NCBI GenBank assembly: GCA_021229015.1
Contig: CM037792.1
Span: forward strand, 2,278,070-2,342,069
DNA length: 64,000 bases
Reading direction: 5' to 3'
Origin: Solen grandis
Lineage: Eukaryota > Mollusca > Bivalvia > Adapedonta > Solenidae
This document shows positions 1 to 13,000 of the stretch, in pieces (within the stretch, counting starts at the first letter, position 1; every line of letters starts with the position of its first letter). A program made the position numbers and the translations under genes. The notes beneath the pieces are model-generated. The model saw only the letters and a program-made list of their open reading frames with translations, did no database searches and had not been told where the DNA came from.

Positions 1-111
1 TAATGATTCTTTATTCTGAACCATCTCATCATTTGTATTTTCGTCCACGGGCAAACAATGGTTACTGACCCTCTTTCTCAATCTACGGAACTTCTGCCAG
101 TAGGACACGGG
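1..111 (-). CDS. candidate partial exon of an unidentified minus-strand gene
   Basis: On the minus strand a splice acceptor (a pyrimidine-poor stretch ending ATTTCAG) is followed by a reading frame that stays open to the window edge. It begins Pro-Val-Ser-Tyr-Trp-Gln-Lys-Phe-Arg-Arg and continues with a basic and then a polar, acidic stretch, like a juxtamembrane or cytoplasmic segment. The other two frames meet stops quickly. No domain is recognised, and the open stretch (37 codons) is short enough to be chance. If real, it belongs to a gene lying mostly left of the window and reading leftwards. Confidence 0.25.
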
Positions 112-1039
112 CTGAAATGTTGCCATAACACTTGATTAGTTTTATAATAGAAAAAATATTGGAATGAAAAAAATGAATTCCACATAGCATACGTTTTTAG
201 TGAATATGCTGTGATGTTACCCAATTTCCACGCCTATTTCAAATTAGAGTACTGTAGTTGCACGAAGTCGCAAAAACTAATAACAAATTATATTTTACCT
301 TGAAGTAATGAGTACGAAAGAGATATGAGCTACTTATTAAGATACCAGACTTTTATTTAACATTTACCCACTGACTAATTCTTTGCTAATCGAAACAACT
401 TTTAGTTTTTCTTTCTGTTTACAAAACGTATGTTGTTACACGTGTTGTTATGCAAGGCGACAGGATGTAAGATCTGTACATGCGCGATGAGATATCTATA
501 ACCACAAAAATTTTAATTTTGCTAACATCCAAAAAAAATATAATATGATGATACAGAATATTATTAGGCATGTTAAATGAATATCAAATAAACAAAATAA
601 ATAAGCAAAACAAACGAAAACCTGAGTAACATGACCAAGGTAGAAACCCATGTTTGCATAATATCTTTATAATAGTATAAAGTAAAATAAACAAGATCAG
701 GAAAAGAACAGCATTTTTAGTGATAAAGCGAAATCAGCTGAGCTATAAAATTTATTTTATGCATCAATGAAAACATTCATTCTATAAACGGGCCGCTGGA
801 GGACCGCAAACGTGCCGATATGCCGATTTGCCACCCTTTTGCCGACAGCGGGCCGCTATGCACGTGCTGACTGGGAGGTTATTAAAGTCCCATTATATTT
901 CATAATGGTTCAATTTTTTCATGAAAAAAGAAGATATCAAAAAACATTGCCATATTGTAGACTAGCACAAAGGTGCATACTATTGAAATATCTCCTGTAC
1001 AAGAAAAGTTTGATGCAGTGAAAATGTTGAACAAAGTAC

Positions 1040-1290
1040 GCAATTTAGTATTTTGGATGCATGTCAAAATACTCTCATCGTTTACATTTTGCTTGGACGA
1101 GTACATGTATTCCCGATGGCGGCCTTAAATCGGAAATTGAATTTGAATTTGAAATCGAATCACAATTTGTTTATCTGCTACGTCATCAATTTATGCACTC
1201 GTTTTTCGTTAACGGCGACTGTCAATGGAAACATGACGATGTTAAGCGGAATATGCAAATAAGCAATTTTTGTTAACAGTTGAATTCTCT
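1040..1290 (-). repeat. dispersed repeat, TTAAAGG-ended family, partial inverted copy
   Basis: Read in reverse, this stretch matches the body of the repeat at 3829-4400 and 16806-17340. Shared landmarks are the GCAGATAAACAAATTGTGATTCGAT-type block, a TTTCCGATT block and the block around a spaced run of TTTGACATGCATCC. It is truncated relative to the other two copies. Confidence 0.6.
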
Positions 1291-1383
1291 TTCGTTAAAG
1301 TTTTTATACGCCGCCGGAGGCGGTCGTATATTGGCGTCATCTTCTCCGTCTGTCCGTACGTACGTACGTCCGTACGTCCATAT

Positions 1384-2090
1384 CTTGTGAACGCAACTCC
1401 TGACTGAATCTTTTCAAAACTTGGTCAATGTCATTACTATAATGGGTAGATGTGCATGAAGTGGCGATTTTCGGGTCCATTGACTTTTACAAGATTTGTA
1501 CCCCTTGAAACTTAGTCTCTGTAGCTGATTGATATTTCAGCCTTGTGAACGCAACTCCTCCTACATTTCTGAAAAAATCTTTTCAAAACTTGGTCAATGT
1601 CATTACTATAATGGGTAGATGTGCATGAAGTGGCGATTTTCCGGTCCATTGATTTTTACAAGATTTGTGTCCCTTGAAACTTAATATCTGTAGCTGGTTG
1701 ATATTGCAGCCTTGTGAACGCAACTCCTCCTACATTTCTGAATGAATCTTTTCAAAACTTAATCAATGTCATTACTATAATGGGTAGATGTGCATGAAGT
1801 GGCGATTTTCCGGTCCATTGATTTTTACAAGATTTGTGTCCCTTGAAACTTAGTCTGATTGATATTTCAGCTTTGTGAATGCAATTTCTTGTATGTTTCT
1901 GACCTAATCTTTTCAAAACTTGGGCAATGTCATAAACAGGGATTTTGATGTTCATCAATATTTACAGTAGTTATGCCTTTCTAAACATGGTCTCTTGAAA
2001 ACACAACTCACGTTTCTGAACAGGTAAACGTGCATAAAGCAGGGATTTTCTGGTACAGTGATTTTTGCAAGAGTTATGCGGAGAAAGAAA
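1384..2090 (+). repeat. imperfect tandem repeat, about 160-bp unit, 3-4 copies
   Basis: Units start with CTTGTGAACGCAACTCCT-like sequence at 1384, 1542 and 1711, with a decayed unit from about 1871. Each contains the same internal block, TCTTTTCAAAACTTGGTCAA, then CATTACTATAATGGGTAGAT and a GTGGCGATTTT block. Spacing is 158, 169 and about 160 bp. The array is preceded by CGTACGTACGTACGTCCGTA. The later units are more diverged. No coding function is seen. Confidence 0.85.
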
Positions 2091-2758
2091 AAAGGATTCA
2101 TTTTGATACTGCTATTTGACCTACTGTCATATTGGAAGAAATTTTAGCGTTCTATCTCTGTTCAGCTAAATTAATTGGTCTTACAGACTTCATTATGAGC
2201 TTATGCTTACAGAAATGTTAAAAGCAATAATTAAAAGACCCGTCTTAGTCTTTATATTTTGTGGCAGCGTATATTGTGGCATCACTGGCACTCTTGTTTT
2301 TCATAGTTATGCATTGTAGTAACGTTGTCGTCAACGTTTATTACTGATTCTCGTAACAAATCTGTAGTACACATTTATCCTTTATGTCCGAAGAATATAC
2401 ACTGCTTCTGGAAGCATACTGGGCCTTTAGCTTGAAACTTCACAGGTGGATAGATCTCATGGAGGATACAGGTGAAAGCACCATTAATTTGCATATTATT
2501 TTTTTGGAGTAATAGTCCTTTGTTATATTGTATTCTTAATTATTTGTCCGGAGCATTTCTCATGCACTTTTAGACATATAACCTTGAAACTTCATAGGTG
2601 AATAGATATCATGGCGAAGAAGTGCAGTACACAAGAACCCTAACTTGGTGTTGTTGCTCTTTGTTTTCATACTTACCCTGTAAGAAAGCGTGGTTCGGGG
2701 AGCAAACTCTGAATTAAACGGTTTCCCCTTTTTTCACAATTCCGTTTTCTTTAGATAA

Positions 2759-2880
2759 CTTGTTCTACTCATGTTATTGCAATGCAATTTTATATATGGA
2801 AAGAAGTTATGCATGACAATTTCTCTCATCAACTTCTTTCCATAAATGAACATACATTAGAAAAGCATGAGTAGAACAAG
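2759..2880. repeat. two-stem inverted repeat
   Basis: The outer arms are 2759-2773 (CTTGTTCTACTCATG) and its perfect complement at 2866-2880. The inner arms are 2795-2808 and 2831-2844 (TATGGAAAGAAGTT and its complement). The two nested stems suggest the remnant of a small foldback element. Confidence 0.7.
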
Positions 2881-3217
2881 AGTCATTTCTCTCATCAATG
2901 TCCATAACTCCGGCGTCGGATTTTTTAGGATTATACACCCTTTTCGCTATTAACCACAAAATAACTCCAGTTCTACTTATGCTCTTTATTTCAGTTATGG
3001 AAAAACAAATTAAATAACTCCTTTAGGAGTCATACATCAGTTTTCTATGAAAGCAATTCTCTGGTTAGCCTTACTATAAATGTTCTTAGATGTTTTTTAC
3101 AATAGTAACTATTAATTATTATCCATTTAAAACTCAAATTATTTTACACATATGAACACTTCATGACCCTGCTATAACAAAATCTCTTGACTGGAAAGTT
3201 GGGGTTCTATGTACTTA

Positions 3218-3430
3218 ATAATTATTTATTATCGTTGATATTAAATTTCGTTGAACGTGCTTTAAAGTCAATTTCGTTTGTATAAATATTATTGGATTAA
3301 TGTTTTAGAAACCTAAGGTATATCAAATGGACATTTTTAGTTGTGATTAAATTCGTGGATGAAGCAGTCCTCGAAATCGACGAAAAATAGTTTCACACGG
3401 AAATTAATAATCCTACAGTAATCTAAATTT
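3218..3430. repeat. degenerate palindromic MITE-like repeat, copy 1
   Basis: This shares order and motifs with 37286-37495: a terminal region with ATTAAATTTCG, an internal AATTTCGTTxGTA(C/T)A block, a GAAATC(T)ACGAAA block, and a terminal (C)GAAAATTAATAAT block. It is much more decayed than copy 2. It is most likely a nonautonomous DNA element. Confidence 0.45.
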
Positions 3431-3828
3431 AAAAGAATTCTCCTAAACTAATGGTCAGAATTACATTTTATTTTACACGATTTAACTATTAAAATAGTTC
3501 AGAAAAACGAAATTCTAAAGGGTTATGTTAGAATTCTTTATGTGTCTATAATCTAGTAAATAGAAATTCTATTGCCTTAAACTAACGCCCAAGATTTGAT
3601 ATTAACTTCTAGTAAAGCAGTGCCATATAGGAGTCAGATGACTTTCGCTGCCGCTTCTTGTCATGTATTGAGAAGGCTTGTAGGAAAAACATTTTAACTT
3701 TGAACACATTCCATCTTTGAATGTTGTGTTTGATATACGCTCATAAAAAGGAAAGAGTGAAAAGGCCTCTATCAGAATTACCATTAATGATGAATACTTG
3801 CAATGCAAATTCGACTTTCTTACATATT

Positions 3829-4400
3829 TTAAAGGCACATACTGCTTCCAAAAGCAGTGTATATTCTACTGACAGAAAAGCAAAGTGTGTGCTAAAGATT
3901 TGTCTTCGAGATGCAGTCTGTACATACTCGTTGACGGCAACGTTACAACAATGCTTTAATAAGAAAGACTCTTGTATTTAAAATCATTCAGTTGTTTACA
4001 AATATAACTAATTTGCATATTTCGCATATCTTCGTCAAATTTCCATAAATTATCCGTATGTCTTCGTTAACGAATCGCTAGTACATAAAATTATGACGTA
4101 GCAGATAAACAAATTGTAATTCGATGATGGTTTTTTTAAATCAAATTATTTCCGATTACAGTCTGCCTTCAAGAAAGCTCGCCAATGCAAAATGTAAACA
4201 ATGATAGTATTTTGACATCCATATAAAATACTATATAGTGTAATATGATCAACAGTTCCAATGCGTTAAACTGTTATTTTACAGTAGATATTTTGCACAT
4301 TATGTACCATTTATGTTAGTCTGTGATATGCAAATGTAATTTCGTATATTTTGTTTCATGAAAATTAAATCATTATGAAATATAAGAGCCTTTAATGTTG
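3829..4400 (+). repeat. dispersed repeat, TTAAAGG-ended family, long copy
   Basis: It begins with TTTAAAGGCACATACTGCTT and ends near a GCCTTTAA motif, giving short inverted ends. The body matches 16806-17340 over most of its length (CTTCCAAAAGCAGT, GTTTACAAA, TTTGCATAT, ACGTAGCAGATAAACAAA, GCACATTATGTACCATTT). No ORF of note. It is probably a MITE or other nonautonomous element. Confidence 0.75.
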
Positions 4401-4576
4401 CAAAATACGTCTGCGTCCAATATTGGATATATGAAACAGAAAACGACTATTTCTGCAAATCTATCAGTGAGAATATTATACACTATTCATCAGTATCACC
4501 GATTCTTCTATTAACTGTGTAAAAAAAGGTTAGGCCATAGTTTGTGTTCAGTCAATTGTGTTAATACTTATTACAG

Positions 4577-4804
4577 ATAATTGCGTCTCTATGGACTGTG
4601 GAGACCACGGGATATGTGTCCTGACAGACACTGACTACAGCTGTCATTGTTACGATGGCTACACCGGACCGCTGTGTGATACACCGCCCGACCAATGTGA
4701 CGGAGATCCGTGTCTGAATGGGGGATCTTGCTACAGCAATGAAACAAACTTTTACTGCGTCTGCCAGGCTGGCTTTAGTGGTGGAAGCTGTTTATTCACA
4801 CCAG
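4577..4804 (+). CDS. exon: two EGF-like domains
   Basis: The exon is 228 bp, phase 1-1, bounded by TTACAG and G|GTTAGA. It encodes two six-cysteine EGF modules. The first has CGDHGICVL and CHCYDGYTGPLC; the second has CDGDPCLNGGSC and CVCQAGFSGGSC. The C-x-C-x2-GY/GF-x-G-x2-C endings are typical of EGF. The second module has the CxNGGxC start common in Notch-like EGF repeats but lacks a full calcium-binding N-terminal signature. Confidence 0.92.
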
Positions 4805-7017
4805 GTTAGATTAGATATACTAAGATAGAAATTTTACCAAATACCTATAGGCATGCACTTCTTTGTATAAGTAAAATATGATGAAACACTATTTCAGAGA
4901 CATACCTGAACGAGGAACGAAACAATTTATCATTTATATTCTCCGTTTTTGTTAAAATATTTCTGCCTATTCCTTCCAGCCTTTTTGTACAAAATAACCC
5001 ATATCGTATCAAGGTATATGCTATTTGTGTTTATCTTTGACCTCTGTCGTATATCAGTGATGCTATGTAATCAGAAACCCATGTGTGCATTTTGAATGAA
5101 ATAGACAATGGACATCACACCGCTGCTACATCTTCTATATTAACTCATGTATTTTACAAGGGTTATACCAGAAATATTTTTTTATAACTTAATAGACTTA
5201 CCTAGTCCCCTCAGACAAAGTTTATATTCAACATTTTCCTTTTCTATTTGGATGAAACAGATGACAGTGCATGGCTCGCCTGGAGCGAATGGAGTGAATG
5301 TTCGGCTTCCTGTGCTGGAGGGGAACAAACAAGGGAAAGAGTATGTGAGATGGGGTCAAAAAGATTTGATTGTGATGGCAACGACCTGGAAACTCGAGAT
5401 TGTAATGTGGAGAATTGTCCAGGTTTGTAATAACTGTTTATAAAAATATTATTTGATGTTTTGGTCCCCGTCCGTGGTATACCAGGTACCGTCAATATAG
5501 GTTTTGTGTATCTATATTGATTGAGGCTCAAACATGTAAGGGTAGGTACAGGTTTGATCGGTCAAGTATTTGTATATTGCTAGGTGTCATGTCATATATA
5601 ATCTGATTAATACCCCACTTATCTTATACTTATGTTGACACTGTCCAAGAATGACTAAATAAATGTCAGCATTGACTAAGCTTTTGGTGTGTATTTTACA
5701 ACAGTTACCTACTATGTTTTCTTCCTAATGTGTTGATTTATGATTTATGTGAAGAACATGTCAACCCAAAAGATAACTTAAGTATTCATATGCAGCCCAC
5801 CTGAGCATACAGTTAATATTATGAACTGCATGTGTTCGATCACAATGGAATTTTTCGGTAATTCAGGTATTAAAATAAAACTTTTTAAAACCACTTACCA
5901 TACAATTTTATTATAATCGGACTATTCATCTGTATAGCACATGTATTAGTACATCAGCTCTGTAAATATTTTCAAACAGAAATAGATAAATGAAGGGATG
6001 TTTCAACATACAATTATGATAATTTTCCCCTCTTTTAATTAAAAAAGTTCTTTGATCAGTGAACATCAAAACATCGTATTTTTACGTTTTGATATCTCAG
6101 CTACATTTAAATAAAATGAATAAATGTTGTGTGTCATTCTTAACTGAAAGACTCACTATTGATTTTCCTTAACATTACACTGTTTAGTTTCAAAATGTGT
6201 ATCAAAACAGTAATTTTAAAAATATGTGTATACCATTATCCTTTTCAAATACCTGTATATTTCCAAATGAGTCACATGTATTTAACTAAATATTTCATAA
6301 TACCATGCATACCCACAATTTGAAAAGTTTTTTTAGTCTTCCCGACAACCTGAATTACATTTTTATTTTTTATATTCATTCCGACTTAAAATGTTCACAA
6401 CATTTGGTCTGAAAAATTGTTATGAGATAAGGACAAAATTAATCTTATTTATACCGATGCCAAGTACTTTTAAGTAAAAAATACTTCGTTCGACTTTACA
6501 ACACTACAATTAAGAACACTTTTAGAGAGTGGGAGGTGTGTGGGGGGGGGGGGGGCGTTCGTACTATTATTTGTTACAACTGTTCTGTGCATGTTAACAC
6601 GCAAGGAGAGGGGTGTGGGAGTAGTTATCCTTCTGTAAAAACGTCTTGTAGGGAGGTTAGTACAAAAAAGAAATTTGGCGTCCTTTTTAATAAATGTGCC
6701 ATCACATCACATTCATACAGCCCCTTTAACGACACTTAAGCGACGTCAATATAGTCTGTAAGCTTCGACAATGATAAGAATCGGCGGTCATTTTGTTTGT
6801 TCAGAAAAGATTTCCTGGGTTGACGTAAGAATAATTACAACTTAGAGAAAAAATAGTATTCTACCAAGGTACTTGATACCACTCTTGATTATCGTTTTAC
6901 GAATGTTATTGCGCCATAATGAAATTTATTATTGAAATAAATGTTTACGAGAGAGAATGATGGTGACGAATATGGGATACAATTCCGAACAATTCTTTTA
7001 AAATGTCGTGTTAAAGG

Positions 7018-7048
<31 letters not shown>

Positions 7049-10000
7049 GAGAGAAAGTGGGGAGAGAGAACGACTAATGTAGTAATTTAATTTTTAAGAG
7101 CAATTGTAGTGAGTAGCATTATGAAATATGTAAATGCATGGTGTTGAAAGTAACTTTACATTTATTTTTAGGGTAATTTCTTATATTTATTTGCAGAAGT
7201 CTTTATCCCGCAAAGGTCGAATAAATAGAAATATATGAACCACCCCTCAAAGCTTTAAAAGAGTTTGAGCCTTTTGGGTGGTTTGATTGCTCAACAGCAA
7301 ACTAGAATTTATAAATGATGGCCTTGATTATTATTCTCATATAAAGCCTTAATCATGTTCTCCTTTGTTATATCTCGTGGCCACTAAGAAAAAACAACGA
7401 ACCAAATCTTGCTTACTCGTGAACATAAGCTATAACAAAGAAAAAAAAAACGAAAACGAATTTTTCTTATTCGTGGCCACGATATATAACGAAGGAAAAA
7501 ATGATTATTAATTCGTGGCCAAGAGATATATAAGAAAAAAATGTTGCTCAGTCAACTCGTCATCACGAGATAGCTTTTTTTTGTTATTAACTCGTGGCCA
7601 CGACTAAGCGAGATTTATTCTTCTAAGTATCTCGTGGCAACGAGTTAGTGGATTTTTATTTTTCTTAGGAACTCGTGGCAAAGAGTTAGCGGGATTTTTT
7701 TTCTTAGTAACTCGTGGCCACGAGATAAAAATCGTTTGTCGTGTATGTTGTGTGTGTGTGTGTGTGCTTTCTTTTTTTCTAAGTCATATCTCATTACCAC
7801 TAATTAGACAAGTTCGTTTTTCGTTTTCTTCTTAGTTATATCAGGTGGCCAAAAGTTAGCAAGATTTGTTTATCTCTTAGTTATTATCTCGTTGCCACGA
7901 GATAATAAAAAAGAAAATACCATGTCCCCTCTGTGTTTCCGTTAGTTTATGATAGCTGTTGAGTTTATATAAATACAACTTGTATATATTTTACAAAAAT
8001 ATAAGTCCATTTACACAGCCTCCCATGCATCCTCTCATCCGTAAATGCAAATAAAGGAATCAATAAAAAATGCGTTATATTTCACAGCAATATTACGGAG
8101 ATCGTATAATGATACTGCTAGAAGATAAAATGAATATGACTTGATATATATATATATACATACATATACATATATATATATATATATATAGTAAAGTACT
8201 TAAAAGTCTAAAAGTCTGTTTCATTCATATTTTACTTTTTTGCTTGATCTTTACCTGTGGTAAACAATCACGTTATACATTTTATTGTTATGGTAAAATA
8301 CGATACTCTTTAAATTATGTTGTTACATAATATATTGCTGTATTGAGGGCAGGTGGCCCCCTTATACAATAAAGCATTTTTTATCTTGTATAAACAAACA
8401 ATAGATCATCAGTCCACTTTCATGAATACTGAATTCATATTTCTTTATTCAGAATGTGAACCCTTAGTAATACCATACGGTGTCCTGAAGGTTTGCGATT
8501 TCTTTCCGTATAACCAAACAACGATCTGCACATTCAGATGCATTGACGATTTTTACGTTACTAATGGTAGTCAGTTTATTGGGACGTACCAGTGTGGACC
8601 AGAAACGAGTTTCCAGTGGGACCAGGAGGCCTCAATACCGTCTTGTTCACGTGGGTTTACAAAATATACATGTAGTGTGTTATAAAATTTTTCCAACCAA
8701 CCGGCCGACATGTCCTTGGTTTTCATGTTCTGTTTGAATTGAGCACCATGTCTAAGAAGACCATGTGTATATTTTGTACATAGCTGTGTTGTATGACCAT
8801 CCGTAATTCAATAATTTTCTTCCGGTATGGTTGTAGAATGTATGAAATAAATTAGCTAACATGAGAATTTGATTTCTTATGTAACCATAACCGTAGAAAA
8901 TCAATTAATTTTCATCTTCATCTTATTGATTGAAACGGAAATTATGTATTTTCTGATTAAACTTATTTGGATTATAATCATCCTCAAAGACCACCATGCA
9001 TTATAAAAGATGAAAAGATTGAAAACATGGTAGAGGAAATATATTTTTTCTTAAAATTTAAAATATTTCGAAATAAATGAAAGTCAGAACACGCTTAAGA
9101 AACGGACCTTTTGGTATTTTCTAATTCTTAGATGACAGTTTAAATTATGTACGACTTGATACGCATGTGCAACTACAATAAAAAATGTATTTCCCTAAAC
9201 AGCGCGAGCTAAGCCAGACACGATGATATTCAGATCGCAAGGTCAGATGTCCCCCACAGTGTCGTGTGCAAACCAAGATACAGTCAGAAAATCTATGGAA
9301 AATATTCTGTCTTCTACGCCGTGTTATAGTAACAGTAATTGTAAACTCAGAGTTCAGGTGGACAGCTGTGCGACCTCAAGGACCAAGCAAAACGATGTTG
9401 ATGGTACGACAATCAATTACACTATGGAGGTCAACCTTAAAGTGATAAATGAAACAGGTATATAACAGTCTTATTCAAGAATCGCCTTCATATATTTGTG
9501 CGAAAATGTCACCATCTATTCGTTTTTAGCTCGCCGCAGCACAATGGACTCAAAGTGAGCTATTTGGATCAACCTCCGTCCGTCGTCCGACTTCAAAATT
9601 ACCTTGAAAGACATCTCGGAAACCAATGGATAGACTTGATCGTAAAAAATGTCGACGAACAGAATTTAAAGTATAAAACATTTGTAATAGCCAGAACTTA
9701 ATCTCATTCGGTACAAATGATTCCTAAAATTAAGACGATCCCGTTAACAATGGAATCTCTAGGGAAATGCCAAGTTTCCTTATTTCTTACTTACGTAAAA
9801 CATAAAAATTCAAAATTCCTCTCCTATGAAACAAATCTTATTGATTTAATTTCATTGTGCACAAATGGTCACTTACTAAATGAAATAAAGTTTATCCCTT
9901 GAAATAATTATGAGGTCTCCAAGAGGGCCACTTAATTGCTTTGTTTACCTTAAAAGATAATCTCAAAATTCTTCTCCGCTGAGACCAATATTCAAAAAAA

Positions 10001-13000
10001 AATCTTGTTTTGCACTAATGACAACCACATGGTTCTCTGCCATAACTGCTTTTGTTTATCCCTTGAAAATTGAGGCATTCAGATGTTTGATTAATTCTCT
10101 TATTTAAGAATTCCTGTACCTGAGATAAAAATCTGGTTGCTGATGGAGGTTACCAGGTAAAATACAATATGAATTATTTTGATTAGGAGTATGCTACTCT
10201 AGTGAGCGATCTGGTGACACTATGCCCCTCTTCTTATGATATATTGGCTATATATTAGTTATTATATAGGCATGGGGAAGTTAAATGATAATACAAGTCT
10301 TTGAAATAAAAAAAAATATGCATTTTATGTGATATTTCAATCAGATTGTACATTTGCTTTCTATTTTAAAAGATTCGAATGTCACCGACATTATTCGGCA
10401 GACACAAGATGACGGGAACCAGACAATAAGTGTCATCAACAGTTTTGCCTTAAATGGACTTGAGGTTGATGGTGTTACATATAGTATAGATGCAAGTACT
10501 TCATCTAATGACACTACTGTGATTTGCCCTCTTGGATATATACTCGAAGATGAAATGTATTGTAGTAAGTTTGTCTTTTCTAGCTTTGTTAAAATAATAT
10601 ATGCCTTAATACCACCCATTTACGTTATTATGTATATTGTATTGCTAATTTTGTGAGAAAAAAAATCGAATTTGTTATAAAATCATTTATTATACCATTT
10701 CATGTGACTAGATGATAAACTTTGTCGTTAAATTGCCGCTACACGTGATTTCCTGCATTATATTAGCAATTAACTGTTGCATGTTGCTATAGAAATTCAC
10801 ATATAAAAAATCTTCGTCTATTTTCTAGTCGGTTGTTCCCCGGGTACGATGTACGATGTCATTCTTGGTTACTGTGTTTCGTGTCCAGTAGGAACGTATC
10901 AAGAAAATATTGGGAATACGGTTTGTGAGGATTGTCCGTTTGAATATGGTCACGACATTATTGGAAGTTGGAACAGCTCGGATTGCAGAGGTTTTTATAT
11001 GGAAAATATTCAGAAAAATAGCACTTCCACAGGAAGCTAGCCTCGCGACTTTCCTTGATGACTGTTTGATGAAAGGGCAAAGTTCACTTCCTTATAAAAT
11101 TTTACCCAAATTCTTATAAACAATATTTTGATAGATTGCAATTTATTTTCATAGTACATGAGTACATACATCCAAAAATAACACGTCATTTTTACTACAA
11201 ACATCAGTGGCAAGAGCAATTATAAAATAAATTAATTACGATACTTGTACATTAAAACTTACATACAAGAGTTGACTGTACGATTTTTGCTATTAAACAC
11301 AATTATATTCGAAAATACTGGGAAAGCTATTCAAAACTAAGAACCGAAACCCTTAATTTCGCAGTTCCAGATACATTCAGACAATAAATAAAAACACAGA
11401 AATAACTGCTTGTACTATCATGTTATCATTATGCACAGTTCAAGTTAAATTTGAGGCCAACAGGTATGTCAGATGGCACCCTCTATTCCTCTATAAGAAT
11501 ATATTTATGGTTAATTTATGTTTAATGTTTTATTTATTTATACATCAAAAAGTTGAATTGTATTGAAAATGGCAAGTTTCGCAAACATTTTGGCCTCAAG
11601 TGTTTCTCCATGATAACAGTAACAAAAAACGTTAACTTTGCAATTTAAAATACATGCATTACCGTTTTGATAATTATCTAAATTTGAAATTGGGGGGAGG
11701 GGATTGGATTTCACATGAATTTGAACCGGGCCCTTTGTACACTAGTTATGTGTCCATAAATTGAAGTTTTCTAAACTACATGTTCATGAAACAAGTTTTT
11801 TAAAGCAAAATTACTCATCTAAAAATCTGAGGTATTCTATTAGAAAAAGTTTTCATAAGATGGACGATGTAAAGCAAGTGTTCATGCATGTAAGTCGACA
11901 GAGTACTTTCATTTTAAAATTCATAAACAAAACATCAATTGTATGAACAGTTTAATCAGTCGATAACGTGCGAGAAACATACAACATAAAACGTAATCAT
12001 CTACATCACAATCACATTTTGTAAAAATGATATACAACATCGTAATCAAATCATTATGATTGTCAAAAACATTACGTTAGTATCAAATCTTCATTATGTG
12101 TGAAACATATTGTCATCATCAAACTCATCACCAAGTTTGAAACATAATGTAAGATGAAAGAAAATTGCGTGAGACATAATGTCATTATAATCTTTACGCT
12201 TTAAAATATCAGGCATAATCTATAAAGAGTGCATTTAAATCTTTAAATCATTTTCAACAAAGATAAATACACTGTCCTATCTCGAACAGAAATGGGCATT
12301 TTTTTTCGATGACCTACAATATATTACATCTTTTATTAAAAGGCTCGTAATTTCAGTCCAAAAGTGCATTTGAAGTTTTATTTTATGGGACTGACAACAA
12401 ATAAAATAATACAAAAAGGGAAATAAAGACTTAGATGCATAGCACCAATAACGAAACAATCAAAACCTTAATTTAATGGTATGGCTATTGGATCTAGAAT
12501 ATCATGACTGTTTAATTATATATTGTCAAACATCTTTGTGACGAAAAGTATATAGAAAAAAATATATTGAAGGAACTGAAAATGAAACAGTGAAAGAGGT
12601 AAATTATAATCAGATCTATAAGTAAACAGATTTTAATTAAAATGGGATACAACTTTGATGTTGAGCATCTTATGTTTAATACAATGATGAAATCATTTTA
12701 ATGATAATTATAAAAGAGCTTAAAGTATTTACAAGAGAATATGAGGTAATGCAGATATTTGAGTTTCTCTAACGGCTACTTTTGCTGATACCGCTGCTTT
12801 TATCATGAGTAACATAATGATAAGTTTATGTATGTATTTGCTCGTTTCAGATCTATCTATGTTGATTCCACATGACAGGAAAGGTAGACTTTTTGATACT
12901 TACAGTACAACATTATGTAGAATATTATACTATTAATAAGTTCTCCATTTAGTTCCCGAAACGCGTTTCAGGAAATTAACTTGTCATAATATACCAAATA

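Larger units (their letters stand above)
112..4576. other. non-coding region upstream of the first visible exon
   Basis: No convincing exon was found here. The stretch is AT-rich and holds a tandem repeat (1384-2090), a short inverted repeat (2759-2880), two members of a dispersed repeat family (1040-1290 and 3829-4400) and a degenerate palindromic repeat (3218-3430). The first visible receptor exon starts in phase 1, so at least one more 5' exon lies in this stretch unrecognised or beyond the left edge. Confidence 0.6.
5423..8452 (+). other. intron with simple repeats and a palindrome cluster
   Basis: No phase-compatible exon was found. It holds a poly-G run (6540-6555), a GA microsatellite (7021-7055), the CTCGTGGCCACGAG cluster (7370-7905), a short GT run near 7750 and a TA microsatellite (8143-8191). 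Confidence 0.6.

Noticed and set aside
7370..7905. CRISPR-like array
   Set aside because: The repeats are palindromes with irregular spacing and degenerate sequence, in a eukaryotic intron with no cas-like genes.
10345..10372. Alternative acceptor at TCAG, 10341-10344
   Set aside because: It would enter in phase 0, which breaks phase with the previous exon; the acceptor at 10372 keeps phase 1.
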